Source: Torreya grandis (Eukaryota > Streptophyta > Pinopsida > Cupressales > Taxaceae). From it: a DNA stretch of 64,000 nt. The notes beneath the pieces were generated by a model that was given only the letters and a program-made list of their open reading frames with translations, searched no databases and was not told the DNA's origin. The position numbers were made by a program, and so were the translations under genes. Of this stretch, positions 14,986 through 27,650 are shown one piece after another (the first letter of the stretch is position 1; every line of letters starts with the position of its first letter). The stretch covers positions 304,501-368,500 of the forward strand of contig JARHVA010008352.1 of the NCBI GenBank assembly GCA_037957365.1, written 5' to 3'.

Positions 14986-15210
14986 TGGGTGCTCTTTATC
15001 TTTCTCAAAGAACTAAAGAGATATGTATCTTATTTTGAAATATAATTTTATGTGTGAAGGAAAAATTCATGTTTAATTATGTACTCCTTAAGTAAAATTA
15101 ACCATATTTCAATGGGGGCCCTTATGATGCTTAAATGAGGTCATTGGACACTTTGGAAAAGGGTCCCAAGTGGAGTATGATGTCCCAGATCAAGCCCCCT
15201 CACTTATGAG

Positions 15211-15375
15211 TCATGTCACTTAACCATATCACCTTCTATGTCACTTACTATGTCACATTCCATGTCACTTTCCATGTCATCATGAATAGTGATAGTGGGT
15301 CCCATAGTGAATAGTGATAATGAATAGTTATTTTGAATAGTACTTTCAAATAGTGTTTTTAAATAATATTATATG
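15211..15375 (+). repeat. two short minisatellites (ATGTCACTT and GAATAGT types)
   Basis: From 15211 to 15281 the word ATGTCA, usually extended as ATGTCACTT, recurs at 10-20-base spacing. From 15283 to 15375 the word GAATAGT, or AAATAGT, recurs about five times. Both arrays are imperfect. No coding potential. Confidence 0.65.
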
Positions 15376-16899
15376 ACTAGAATAATAGTGATTTGATTAG
15401 GTTAAGAGGGGTATGTTAATGATTAAAATGGTTTAGGGGATCTTTAGGGGGTCTCAAGGTATTTAATCATTGAAAACTGTAAGTGTGTAGATTTTTAGTG
15501 TTTACATTTTGCACATTTTTGTTATGTGTCTTTGAATTAACAAGTTAAAAAAATCACTTGGTCAAAAGTTAGGGTGATTTGAGTATGGGTGTAAATGTTC
15601 CCCCTTAAACTAAGAGTTAATGAGGAAAGGTTGAATCAAGTGTAGGTTTGATAAGTAGTTGATGGGGAGGCATTAGGTGGTGCCACAAGGTAGCTGGATA
15701 TGTGAAATGCTAATAGGTTCATAAAATATGATTCAGTGAAATAGTAAAGACCCTGTAGAGACTAGAGATGCCAATTTTGATTAAAAAATGTTGGGTTCTA
15801 AGATAAATAACAAGGTAACTAGTCCCTAATGTTGATCATTTTTGATTGGGTTAGTCTTATCAAGGCTCCTAGATAGGGTTAATGTTGGCTCAAGTATCTA
15901 GGGTAAGAAGTGTTATCAAGAAAATACAAATGGTCTTGTTTTACATGAGGTGGTAAATTTTTTTAAAAGTTAAACATGACAAGGTTGGTCATTATGGTTA
16001 AAATTTATTATAAAACACACTAATGTTCTAGGTCAAAATCAGCCGATGTCAAGGTGGACATGGTGAAAATGTGGGTGGATTGGGTATGGGTTGGAAGGGG
16101 ATGGCCAAGCTGACTCCAAATGCATGTGGCAAGTGGACACTACCTACATATTTCTATGGAAAAGAATCAAAAAATAATGTCAGGACAAATGTAGTTATTT
16201 TGAGATGAAGGGTGTTGGTTAACATGGTTGTCCCAATTTGATATCATGTAATTAGGACCAATTGAAAGATGTTAGAGAAATAGAAGAACCAAAGGTTAGA
16301 AAAGATGGCTATTAAATAGTTTTTTATGGATGTGATAGAAATGATGGATGAGATTACGTAGGATATAATTAGATGATTATGTCAACTATGCAAAAGGAAT
16401 TTGTATCCATGGATAATCAGGTTGAAGCATGAAATTTTTGCCACATTTTTAAAGAAAAGAAAAAGAAGAAATATGCTTTATCAAGCTTTAGAAAATCTAA
16501 AACTACTTGAATTGCCATGATGATCCAATGGGTTCTTTCATCACCATCCAAGTAAGTTGACATTGTACACATGCCATAATAATGTCATTAACAAGCTATG
16601 AAAGGGTAGTATACAATGATTTGAGGAAGCAAAGTATTAGAGTTGTTAAATGAGAAGTGGTGAATATTCTAACCCTTGACCTTTGAGCCAGTGGGGTCCC
16701 AAAATAAGTAAGCATTGAGTGTTGAAGGAATTCAATGAAATAATTTGAGGGGTTTTAAAATATGGAGTGAGGTGAATAATAATATTAATTAAATGAGGGA
16801 GCAAGTTGTCGATTTCAGGCATGAAAGCAAGGGCATGGAGGACATGAGGAAGTGGATAAGGAGATATATGTAGAAGTGACACAACTAGTGACTACACTC
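15376..16899. other. unassigned sequence
   Basis: No domain or repeat boundary recognised. The plus strand becomes progressively purine-rich towards the right. Confidence 0.3.
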
Positions 16900-18520
16900 T
16901 AGAGAAGTGGAGGTTGAATGGGATAAAAGAAGGGAGATCTAATAAGGGATGAGGTGAAGGTGGACCAAGAGATGGATGAATAAATAGGTAGAGAAAATAA
17001 TAAGGTCCTACATAAAAATGAAGGTGGATAAGGATGGAAGGAGACAAACATGGTCATATAAGAGTAAAAATAAAGTCAAGAAGAATAAGGTATGTCATTA
17101 AGGGAGATACAAAAAATGAAATGAAATAGAGAAAAGAGAAGAAAAATAAAAGGTGGAAGATGGGGGGTGAGGGATGCACTAAATAATGATAGATTGGGGA
17201 ATTGAAAAGGATGGGGAAAGAAGTGTAACAATCATGAAGGGTAAGGGGAGGATGAGAAATATGGGTGGCCATGAAGTTTGAAAATAAGTCTAAAAATAGA
17301 CCAAGGAGAAAATATTTTGGTGATGAAAATGAAACACAAGAAAATACATAACATAAAAGGAAACAAGAGGAAAAAGGATTGAAGTAAGGACACAAAAAGG
17401 ATGATAGGAGAGTGAAAATGTAGGTGGAGATGTGACCAAGTAAGAATTAGATGAATATAGGCAAGGAGAGAAACAATGAATCAAAGTAGATGGTGGTTTT
17501 GGAGATGAAAATAAGGGATGATAAGAAGAAAAAGGAATAATTGAAGAAGGGATACAAAGAAAGGATACTCACATAGATGTAAAAGATAAGTGAGTACCAA
17601 AATGGAAATAGGAAAAGGTGAATGCGAAAGGAAAACTGAAAGATTAGATAAGAAGAAAAGGACAATTATGGAAGGCTTCTCAAAGTATGAAGGCCTAGTT
17701 AGAAGCTATTTGTGGAGGAAAAAAAGGAAGATAAAAAGGATGAAAGGATGGAAAAATCAAATAAGAAGAATGGAAAATGGGTACAATGGGAAGAGTGGCA
17801 GAATGGCAGATGGTGGTGGTACATGTAAAGAAAAAGTGTAGCAATAGGAGAAACAAAAATCTTGTAAGATGCATAGTATGATGTGGAATGGGTGAGGAAA
17901 AGAGAGTGATAAAGAGGGTACTATAAATAACCAAGGGCAAGAGGAGATGATGAGGACAGAGAAAGAAGTTGAAGGGGATAAAGGGAAAATATGGTAATAA
18001 GGTGAAAGATGCATTAAATGTAAAAGTTGGGTGGGGAAGTAAGCCATGAAACATACATAAAGAAAGGTGGTGATGAGGCTAATGAAGTAGAGTAGGTGGT
18101 GGCTTTATGGGAGAAAAGAAGGGTCAATGAGGAAGGTTGTCAACCCCTGTGTTAAAAGAGATTGATAAGATAGAAAAGTGGTTAAAAGCAATTGAAAAGA
18201 TAGAGGGAGGTAGGTGATGATGAGATAGGTAGAGAAGTGGAGAAAAAATATTAGGTGAGAAGAGAAAATAAAGTAAAATACATGGTTGAGCTGACCTTAG
18301 TAACTGAGCACTACTTACATAGTCAAAAAAGATAATAGGCCAATGTAGTTCTCCCAACAATGGGGGAAAACTTAAGAGAAAGTATTCAATGGTGTTAAAA
18401 TATAAGGACTCTTAAGAAAGAATTCAAAGTTTCCTTGATGTAGGACACCCTAAGTTAGAGGGCATGGTTAGTGATGGAAATGAGCGAGAAGAAAAAAGGA
18501 AGGAGAATTAGTTGTTAGTG
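16900..18520 (+). repeat. long purine-biased strand
   Basis: The plus strand is dominated by A and G, with GGA, GAA and AAG words but no fixed period that I can see. For example, I count 53 purines in the 60 bases 17101-17160. Long open frames on the minus strand (such as 17695-18054 and 17054-17395) are Phe/Ser/Leu/Pro-rich products of this bias and not genes. It may be a decayed simple-sequence or retroelement spacer region. Confidence 0.6.
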
Positions 18521-18595
18521 GCAGAGCTACCCATTAAAGTGAAGCAACACCCATATAGTCCATGGACATCAGGCCAATGTAGTTCAACAAGGTTT
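18286..18595 (+). repeat. two copies of a ~75-bp block, period about 234
   Basis: 'GAGCTGACC...ACATAGTC...AGGCCAATGTAGTT' at about 18289-18350 recurs at about 18524-18584 with changes. The shared GGCCAATGTAGTT words start at 18338 and 18572. A distant partial relative may exist near 16110. It looks like a remnant of a longer tandem repeat. Confidence 0.5.
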
Positions 18596-18599
18596 GGGT

Positions 18600-21030
18600 A
18601 AGTGGCATTCAAATTGGCTGCTCTAATTTGCTGGACCACATGGGTTGGTTTAGGCTGAGGGAGAAGGTTTTGTATGATAATAGTTCTGGGTTTTGGTGAA
18701 GGTGTTGATGAAAGTGAATGGTGTATATTGGCAAATAGTTACCATAATGATCCCAAATATAGTAGGATGAGATATATAGATGGGTAAGGTAGGATAAATT
18801 AGAAGGGAACATAATGCTAAGTACCATAAATGATATTCAATGGAGCTAATCCAAAGAAGAGGTGACTTTGTTAGGAGGTTACACCTTCTAAAATTGTAAA
18901 AGGGTAGGAGTTTGGAGATAGTGTTTATTGCTACAAGCTAATTTTTAGGAGGTGGCAGTCTATCCAGATCTACAGAGTCACTTTGGCCAAGGTTTATCAC
19001 CATTATGAGCCAAGTTTTAAGGGTATTAGTGAAGTTATGATTTACAAATTATTTCTTTGAAGATCAAGTAGATTCTATAAGTAAGGAAGTTAGCTATATG
19101 GTGAATGATAGAGGATGGGCGTTGGTTGACCCAAGAGCTACATGGGTAGGCTAGAAAAAAGGCGGCCATGTCTGCATGATCTATTCCAACTCCATGGAAC
19201 TAATGACTTATTGGTTTTTCTAGGTTGAGCTTAATCAATAAGAAGCTATGGGGCTAGGAGAAGGTGATCATTCCCCTGTTATGGATGACCTTTTAGTTGG
19301 CACAAAAGAAAAGATTTTTATGTTTGAGTAGACACTACCAATGGTTAAGGTTTAAAATTTAGAGAATGTGGTAATGGTCTGGTAGGAATAGGAGGGTGAA
19401 AGGGGAAATAATGTGAATGTATTATTATTAATTCATGGTAGCCTACCTCTAATGGAAGAATGTCTACAATAATAAGGATTTGGGAGTTACCATCACTAGA
19501 TATAGTGGCAATTTTGAAGGAATGATCATTACAGTGGCCCATGATTAGAAGCCAATTTACATCAACTAAGGTAATGGTGATAATGATTCTAATAACCACC
19601 AGGCCCACAATGATTGTAAGATGACAAAACAAGAAAATACATCAGATGTAGATCAGGTGATAAGATCAACAAAAAGATATCCTAATAGTGCATAATGGAT
19701 TTATCAACGTGACCAATTAGATCGAGGGTGACATGTCCACATGAAAAGGTAAGTAGACATGACCATTTCAAGTGGGAGGACTATTCAAAGGAATCAATGA
19801 CATCGTATAACCTTCACTATCAGTGGAATGGCAAATCATGTTGGTGAGGAAGAATGGTTAGGTATTCTATTTAAAGAATCATGATAAGGATGAATGTCTA
19901 TCATTGAGTTATTTGGTTTTGTACATTATAGAGTGTAGCTAACTACACAAGGTTTATGATGGAGAATAATGAAAATAATGGTAGAGATGATCAATAATGT
20001 CTATGACCTAAAAATAATCAATATGGTGAATATTTAGATCGATTAGATATTGTAACATGTAATGGTGATAATGGAAGTACTATTAGATTAACAACAAGAA
20101 GAAAGACACCCATGACTTGAGCTCAATTATTAAGCCTTACCTCCTAAATATTGAATAAGGAGAGACTTTCATTTCATGAGGTGTAAGGTTGAAGAACATG
20201 ATGTTCAACATGCCCATGGAGGGAACCCTTTCTATCCAAGGGGATATGTATTGAGGCAACAACAGGTAGTACCTATGTGAGTAGAACAATTAGAGTGAGG
20301 TGATGTGATGTCTATGATGATCGATTAGGGTGAAAAACCCAGAGTAGAGTATGATTATTTCCATGTGGAGATGAATGTGGGAGAGGAAAACAATGTACAC
20401 CCTTTAGTAGTTGTTAAGATATGGAATGGTACAGATGTTAGTGTAGGGAGTAATCAAGTATAAGGATGGTTGAACACAAATCTAGAGTCACTAGATAATT
20501 ATTCTAATGCTTAGGTAGTAAAATAATGTATGTAGTGGCTTTAAGTAAAGTGTGAATAGTCTGATAAATTTGTATGTGCCATGCAAATCCTCACACCCTA
20601 AATAAAATATTGCATAGTTTGATGTAAACATATACAAAATGTGATGGATGTCACTGGTGAAATGCTATCATGTTTAAGGTTGTGTGGATACTTATGGATT
20701 TTATGGTAATGGTTGTTGTAATATTGATTAATGTAAAAGGAATGACTATTTTTGTTACAACATTAGATGGTAAAAGTTGTGATGAAAACATCAACCAGGC
20801 ACATTAATATAAGAATAAGCCCTGATGCTTTGTTTTTGACATAGAATAAATATAGATCCAAAGTGAGATCACCTTAATAAATATCATCCATTCAAATTTT
20901 GTGCGTGAGTGGGTGTTAGTTGATAAATAAGGTTTCTTGATCACAAGGTGTCAAGTAAGCTCTAAATCCCTTGATTTATAGATAATTTAAAGGGAAGATG
21001 GGTGATAGGTGGTGTGAAGTATAATGAGTG

Positions 21031-21035
<5 letters not shown>
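18600..21035. other. unassigned sequence
   Basis: No protein domain, LTR pair or RNA gene recognised on either strand. The minus-strand open frame at 19345-19632 has no recognisable motif. Confidence 0.3.

Positions 21036-21072
<37 letters not shown>
21036..21072 (+). repeat. (TA)n microsatellite
   Basis: 37 bases of perfect TA alternation. Confidence 0.95.
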
Positions 21073-21075
<3 letters not shown>

Positions 21076-21361
21076 AACCTAATGTGAATTAATTTGTTCC
21101 TTCTATAGGTGACATAAGAATGGTAATAGACAAGTCCATGTCATATGCTAGATGTATACTGATTAATGTAAGAAGTCTACATATGAGAGCCGATTGAAAC
21201 TTTAAAATTTGTTATGATAGTAGGTCATTTTATTTATTATTATATATGAGAACTTGATCGATGAAAGAAGCTTCCATAAATTGATCTACTTTTGACAAAG
21301 TTAACTTATCCATCCTTCAATGTAGTGGTTTAAGCTTATTGGCTTTATTTAAAGTTCTTGA

Positions 21362-21450
21362 TAGCTATCCTTTAAGGGAGTAGTCTACCTTACATTTAAA
21401 AATATTTATTTTATTTTTGGGTAGCTATCCTTCAAGGGAGCAGTTTACAA
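21362..21450 (+). repeat. 60-bp-spaced repeat of a short palindromic word
   Basis: TAGCTATCCTTTAAGGGAG at 21362 and TAGCTATCCTTCAAGGGAG at 21422 differ by one base. Each has a CCTT/AAGG dyad at its centre. Two copies only. Confidence 0.6.
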
Positions 21451-21616
21451 TGCTTAACATATTGACCCAAGTAATTATTTCAATATGAAATGTGTTTAGA
21501 CATGGAGCCGTCTAATTAGGTTTAGAGGTTTACCTTTATGAGGGTAAAAATTTAACATAGGAAAGTTAATTGTATATGAAATGTTATGGTTTTGAGAGAT
21601 AATGACCATGGGATTC

Positions 21617-22266
21617 TATTAGGAATAAAACACTTCTAAATCTAGATCTACTATTACCATAAACTAGATCTAAAGCTATGCAATAAAATGCATCATGAAA
21701 ACATTCCTTAATTCACCATTAATATGAAATCATAAATGACAGCAAGAAAATAATAACATAGGTAACATAGATCTAATGTGGTTCACCCAATGTTGGATAC
21801 ATCCACCAATGAAAATTCTCAAATAAATCAGTAATCTAAAACAAGATTACAATGAACTCTCATAAAGATATAAAAAATCTCTTATAGAAAGTGCTTCACA
21901 AAAACTGCACTTTCACCTGCACCTGCACAATTTTGTATCTCACAAGTTACTAAACCACACCCTATAATGAACACCTACACTTTAAAAAATAAGGAACATG
22001 TGATCATAACCAACTCCACTCAATAAGGAAGGAGTTCCCTTTTCCAAAAAAATTACTAACTTCCTCAAAACAAGGAATTCAACGTGGGAAAAGGCATCTA
22101 ATAAATAAATCCATGAAATATGGAATACATATAAATTAGGAATACAAGTAATATTCCACTCACATGTGGAGAACATGAAAATCACACCCCCACATCTTTT
22201 TATCTCTTTAGGCACCCAAATATTATTCTTATGGTTATGTGATAGCCCCAAAGGGCTCCACACTCA
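21617..22266 (-). repeat. 3' LTR of copia-B
   Basis: On the minus strand it starts TGAGTGTGGAGCCC after the purine-rich AAGTGAGATATTAT, and ends near 21617 with ...CCTAATA, a decayed CTAACA. It aligns with 26192-26842 over most of its length, including 'GGTTCACCCAAT' and 'TTCCACTCACATGTGG' on the plus strand. A middle part (about 21990-22110) differs between the two LTRs. Confidence 0.85.
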
Positions 22267-22283
22267 ATAATATCTCACTTAGA
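22267..22283 (-). promoter_or_regulatory. polypurine tract of copia-B
   Basis: The minus strand reads CTAAGTGAGATATTAT, closely matching the AAGTGGGAGATT-type tract common just before copia 3' LTRs. The LTR start TGAGTGTGGAG follows directly. Confidence 0.6.
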
Positions 22284-22289
22284 GGCCAT

Positions 22290-24905
22290 TTCTCTTGAAT
22301 AGAATCTATCACTACTCCATGACCCCTAAGGCTAATCAAATCTAAACATAGTCTCAACTTGTCCAATGTGACCACCTTGGTTATCATATCCATAAGATTT
22401 TGGCTAGTATAAATCTTCTCTAGCTTCACCAACTTCTCCTTCAAAGCTGTCCTAATGAAGTGATAACATAACTAAATGTGTTTCATCCTTGAGTATAAAG
22501 TGGAGTTCTTTTCCAAATTAAAAGCACTCTAAATATCATTGTATTGTCTCCTAAATTCTTACTCATTCCCCAACTCTTGAAATAAATTGTATAACCAAAT
22601 CATCTCCATGTTAGCCTCTGTGGTAGTAACATACTCTACCTCTATGGTTGATAAGGCCACAATCTTCTATATCTTAGAAATACAACTAACTATTGTATCT
22701 CCAATAATAAAAATATATCTTGTCATACTTCTATCACTATCAATATCCTCTTTCATATTTGAGTCCACATAACCATGCAAAGTGGTATCTGATCCATCAT
22801 AACATAATGCAAAATTAATGGTTCCTCTCAAATACTGAAGAATCCATTTCACTATTGGCTAATGCTCATAAATTGGATCACTCATATACATCAAGCTACC
22901 AACTATTGATGAGTAAGGTACCTTGGACATCTTAAGATTTTTAGCTTCCATCTTGGGACACTACTCCTTTGATGATTTAAAATGGCCTACCAAAGGAGTA
23001 CCAATAGAGCTAATATCCAACATGCTAAACCTTTCTAAGACTTTATTCACATACTCTGATTGGGATAAGATCAATTTCCTCTACTTCCTATCATGAGAAA
23101 TCCTCATACCAAGGATTTACTTTGTAGCACCCAAATCATTCATAGAAAATGAGTCACTACACTATTTCTTGAGCATATGAATATGTTGTATGTTCTTTCC
23201 TATAACTAACATGTCATCGACATACAAGCATAATATAATAAGAGAACCATCATCAAAATGTTTGATGTACACATAATGGTCAGAATGACACCTTTGATAT
23301 TCTTGTTCCAAACATAAAATAATAAAATTTCTTATACCATTGCCATGGAGCTTGTTTCAAGCCATACAAGCTCTTATGTAGTCTACACACATAGTTTTCC
23401 TTCCCTTTGAGCTCATATGCCTGTGGCTACTTCATATATAACTTTTCATCCAAATCACCATGAAGAAAAGTAGTTTTCACATATAACTATTATAATTGCA
23501 AATCCTCTACTCTAACTAAACCAAGAAAAGTCCTAATATGGGTCATTTTTACAATAGGAGAGAAAATCTCATCAAAATCATTACCTACTTTTTGTACAAA
23601 CCCTTTAACCACCATCTTGGCCTTATACCATTTTCTCCCTTCATCCTCTTCTTTGATTCTAAATATCCACTTGTTTGGAAATGCACTCTTTCCCTTGGGT
23701 AGCCTAACTAAATCTCACATTTGGTTCTCCATGAGAGATCTATGCTCTTCATCCATGGCTTATTCCAATTTTAAATTGGAATCTACCGACATTGCTTCCT
23801 CATAACACTCTATCTTTCCATTGTCAGTGAGTAATAAATAATTCAAAGAAGGAAAAAAAAATTCAAGTGTTTTTCTTATCCAAAAAGACCTTCTTACCAT
23901 ATGAGTTTGGGGTCTTTATGTAAAATGTTCCTAAACTGAATCCTTGAATACTTTTCCATCCACAATGTCATCCAATACTATGTACTCTTTTTGTTCCTGA
24001 TCCTGTTCCTACAACTAATCCTTATGCATGAATTTTTCATTAAATATTACACCTATAGAATGAAATATTTTCCTATCTTTAATGCTCTATAAATTAAAAC
24101 CAAAGTCATCCTCACCATAACCAAAAAATGTGCATTTTTTCATTTAGCCTCTAGCTTGGCCCTATCCTCTTTATTGATGAGATAAAACTCTTCACATCCA
24201 AATACTCTAAGAAAATAATAATCAACATTATTACTAAACCAAGCTTATTTTAGAATGCCTCCATCCAAAGGCATACAAGGACCTTTGGTAATCAGATATA
24301 CTACCATGCTAATTACTTCTACCCAAAACTATAAAATCAATGTTGCATATAACCTCATGTTCCTAACACATTCCATTATTGTTATATTCATCCTTTTAGA
24401 TACCCCATTCTACTATAGAATTATTGGAACCATCCTTTGCCTATATATTCCATTATTAGAATAATATTCAAAGAAAGCATTACTACAATACTCACCTCCA
24501 TTATCTGATATGAGACATTTCAACTTGAGATCTGTTTCATTCTAAACCAAGGCTTTCAACTTCTTAAAAGTTTCAAATACATTATATTATTTTTAATGCA
24601 ATAAACCTAAAATTTTCTAGTTGCATCATCCATAAAATTAATATAATAATTGGATCCACCAATAGAAGATACTTGAGTTGGTCCCCATACATCTCAGTGT
24701 ACCAAATCTAACTTGTGCTCTTTCTTTATGTATCCAACCTTCAAAAACCTAACCCACTTTTGTTTCTCATACACAAAATTTTCATATAAGTCTATATCTA
24801 TGCATTTTAATCTAGGTAACTTATCTTTTAAGATCTACATGCCCTTATAGCTCATATGACTGAGCCTATAGTGCCACATAGTTACATCTCCATCTGTAAC
24901 AACTA
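22290..24905 (-). pseudogene. copia-B integrase, RT and RNase H remnant
   Basis: Reading leftwards: the GAG-pre-integrase motif 'MWHYRLSHMSYKGM' (about 24835-24876) and the start of integrase ('DVWGPTQVSSIGGSNYYINF', about 24700). The integrase/RT linker is followed by RT: 'KGKSAFPNKWIFRIKEE' near 23670, 'YKAKMVVKGFVQKVGNDFDE' near 23600, '[20 protein letters not shown]' near 23350, and the catalytic box LYVDDMLV with both aspartates kept (about 23210-23230). RNase H has 'WILQYLRGTINFALCYDGSD' (22780-22850), 'GYVDSNMKEDIDSDRSMTRY', and ends with 'LDKLRLCLDLISLRGHG' near 22320. Stops and frameshifts occur throughout, several at expected Gln/Trp codons. In life this would copy element RNA into DNA and integrate it. 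Confidence 0.9.
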
Positions 24906-25179
24906 AATCAATATAAAAAACACTACTAATCAAATAAAAACTACCAAATTTATTACCTCTTGAGATCATAAGAGCACCTTTGGTAAATTTACAAGAATCT
25001 ATAGTAAACAATACTGAACATCCTTCACTACCCAATTACCCCACTAAAACCAAATTATATTTGAACACAGGCATGTGTTTAACATCCTTCAGGATCCATG
25101 TGTTCCCATTATGCATCTTAACCTAAATATAACATTTCCCTACTATCTCACATGGTTCATCATCACTAAGATATATATG

Positions 25180-26130
25180 TCCTAGATTCTCTTGAACATA
25201 ATAAGTAAAAAAATCCTATGTGGGGTGGTATGAAAAGAAGCCACTGAATCTAATACATAAGACTCAAAAAAACTATCCATAGAAATAATTAAGGCATCTT
25301 GACATGATTTAATAAATGTCACATTTACCTCATTTGTTTCCTCCTTATTGACATTCCTATCCCAAAATGACCAACAATCATTCTTTGAGTGTCCACGCTT
25401 CCCACAATGCCAGCATGCCATCTTAGATCTAGATTTGGACTTAGATCTACCTTTTGACTTTCCTTGTTTTCCTTTTCTCTTGTCCTTCTACCTCCCTCTA
25501 GTATCAATGGATAAATCATTACATAAAGATGATTCACCAGTGATTTTCCTTCACATCTCCTCACTAAAGATCACACCTACAACATCCTCAAAATTCAATA
25601 TTCCTTTGGCATGGATTACATTACTTACAACCATAACCAAACTATCCAAACTATCAAGAAATTAACATAAGATTAGCAAAGCTCTAACTTCATCATCAAA
25701 ATTAATTGCAAAAAAAATGAGCATACTTAAAAATGTATTAAAATCATTTAGATGATTAGCTATTCAAACATTATCACACATTTTCATGTTAAACAATATT
25801 TTCAAAAGAAATTTTTTATTAGAAGCTGAAGGTTTCTCATATAACTTGCCAAGTTTATCCATGAGATCCTTTTTATTTATCTGATCTATAATTTTAAATG
25901 AAATATAAGATGCAAGGCATAATCATATGGCTCTTAATACCTTCTTATCAAGTAATTACCAATGTTCATCACTCATACTTACATGTTGTCCTCCTTTACC
26001 CTCTAAGGGGAGTTGAAGTTCATTTTGATATAGGTAATCTTCCATCTACATTTTATATAAATCAAAATTCTTACCATCAAAATTTTTGACTCTAAATCTG
26101 ATCTCTTCTCCCATAGCTCCCACTCAAGCT
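25180..26130 (-). pseudogene. copia-B gag and protease remnant
   Basis: Gag begins near the PBS side and is read with frameshifts: 'INKKDLMDKLGKLYEKPSAS' (about 25800-25885) and 'HLNDFNTFL'-like, as in copia UBN2-type gag. A basic Lys/Ser/Arg stretch then leads to an intact zinc knuckle CWHCGKRGHSKNDC (C-X2-C-X4-H-X4-C, 25374-25415). The protease follows in the same frame with 'SYVLDSVASFHTTPHR' (about 25220-25262). The family consensus is DSGAS, and here the glycine is Val (D at 25250), which should kill the enzyme. The gag-knuckle-protease order and spacing are typical of copia. Confidence 0.88.
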
Positions 26131-26177
26131 TATAACCTTCCTATGATTTACGACTTTATCAAAACACACAAGTAATA

Positions 26178-26189
26178 GCTCTAATACCA
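26178..26189 (-). promoter_or_regulatory. tRNA-iMet-type primer binding site of copia-B
   Basis: The minus strand reads TGGTATTAGAGC, 11 of 12 identical to the common plant LTR-element PBS TGGTATCAGAGC. It lies 2 bases from the inner end of the 5' LTR. The single difference is a C-to-T change. Confidence 0.85.
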
Positions 26190-26191
26190 GT

Positions 26192-26842
26192 TATTAAGAA
26201 TAAAAAACTTCTAAATATAGATCTACTATTACCACAAACTAGATCTAACACTATGTAATAAAATACATCATGAAAACATTCCTTAATTCACCATTAATAT
26301 GAAATCCTAAATGAGTGCAAGATAATAATAACATAGATAACATAGATCTAATGTGGTTCACCCAATATGGGCTCTAACCACCAATGAAAAGTCTCAAATA
26401 AATCAATAATCTAAAATAAGATTACAATGAACTCTCATAGAGATAGAAAAAATATCCTATAAAAAGAGTTGTACAAAAAATTGCACTTTCACTTGTAACT
26501 ACATAATGATGTATCTCACAAGTTGCTAAACCACACCCTATAATGAACACATGTACTTTGAAAAACACCTACATTTTGACTCTAATCCTCAAATCCACAC
26601 CCTAGAAATAAACTATGAACCTCTAAAAGCCACACCACACCATGTATATATAAGAAAATGAATAAAATCCATAAAAGGAGGAGCAAATCGTAATGTTTAT
26701 CCAACTCCATTTAATATGGAATACATAGAAATTAGGAATACAAGGAATATTCCACTCACATGTGGAGAACATAAAAATTACACCCCCAAAATATTTGGAG
26801 CTATTTAGGCCCCCAAAATTTATTCCTATGGTTATGTGATAG
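26192..26842 (-). repeat. 5' LTR of copia-B
   Basis: Matches the 3' LTR from 26192 to about 26842. The minus strand contains a TATA-like CTTATATATACATGG at about 26643-26657. It lacks the outermost ~21 bases (TGAGTGTGGAGCCC...) present in the 3' LTR and instead borders an unrelated LTR-like start TGTTAG at 26843. Confidence 0.85.
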
Positions 26843-27043
26843 TGTTAGAAATATTGTCATTGATGTCAAAGGTCTAGCATTATTAGTGATAAAGGTCACA
26901 TTGCATTTAATGGTGTTTTAATATTAATTTATTGGCTAATGTGTGTTAATATTTATTTAATATTAATTAATATAATTTTAGTTACATATAAGTCAAAAGA
27001 GCACCCATGGAGAAGTCAAAGAGTCATGGGGTAAAAGACGAAA

Positions 27044-27250
27044 GAGGAATGGGATGCATTTTATCATGAAGAGTCACCTTAAGAAATTCCAAGAGTCACC
27101 ATGTGAATAAAAAAGAGGTATGTCACATTTTTTCATGAAGGGACACTTTGAAGAATATGAAAAGTCACCAAGATAAAGACAAAAGAGGGAAGGACACTTT
27201 TTCTTAATGAAGGGTCACCATATGACTTTTCAAATGCAAGGATACAAAGG
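27044..27250 (+). repeat. ~70-bp subrepeats in the U3 of the solo LTR
   Basis: Three imperfect units begin with GAGG at 27044, 27115 and 27185 (periods 71 and 70). Each includes a GGGA/ACA word, a T-rich run and GAAGRGTCACC or a variant. Confidence 0.6.
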
Positions 27251-27479
27251 GTCATGCAAGTTTGGCACCATTTTCTATGAGTATTGAAGGGTCACAAAGG
27301 GTGAATGACAAAGGTCATTTGGAAAGATATAAATAAAGTCTTGAGAAGCCATTTGTAATATGTAAGAGAGTTCATGGTTTGTATTTGTTTTCAAAGAAAG
27401 AAAGGCAAGAGATGTTGTAGAGTTATATCATTTGTTGAGTAAGAGACATTGAGAGATATTTGCATTTTATACACAAGAG

Positions 27480-27650
27480 GGGTTGGTGCTCTTATGGGTT
27501 TGTGATCACAAATCTTTGAAAGTGGTTGGTGTTCCTATGGGTTGGTTCTCACAAATAGTTTTTGTGTTGGTGCTCAACAAAGGGGTTGGTACTCTTGCAA
27601 GTTAGTGCTTGTAAACTTTGTATTTTGATTTGGTGCTCATTCATATACTT
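27480..27650 (+). repeat. GTTGGTGCTC subrepeats in U5 of the solo LTR
   Basis: The word GTTGGTGCTC or close variants (GTTGGTGTTC, GTTGGTACTC, TTTGGTGCTC) recurs about five times, interspersed with CACAAA. This gives a degenerate repeat with a spacing of 35-55 bases. Confidence 0.55.

Larger units (their letters stand above)
21617..26842 (-). mobile_element. nearly complete Ty1/copia element (copia-B)
   Basis: A minus-strand element bounded by two similar LTRs (21617-22266 and 26192-26842). In order on the minus strand it has a PBS, gag with zinc knuckle, protease, integrase, RT and RNase H, then a polypurine tract. The internal order PR-INT-RT-RH is diagnostic of copia. It is the best preserved element in the window, so probably among the younger ones, but stops and frameshifts make it inactive. 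No target-site duplication is evident: the left flank is GATTC and the right flank is TGTTA, and the outer ~21 bp of the right LTR appear to be lost. Confidence 0.9.

Noticed and set aside
15211..15281. CRISPR-like array
   Set aside because: Repeat units are only about 6-9 bases, the spacing is irregular, and the context is plant retroelement DNA.
17054..18054. Series of minus-strand open frames of 64-119 codons rich in Phe, Ser, Pro and Leu, which look like membrane proteins
   Set aside because: They result from the purine-biased plus strand, which removes stop codons on the other strand. Overlapping frames are equally open and none has a recognisable motif.
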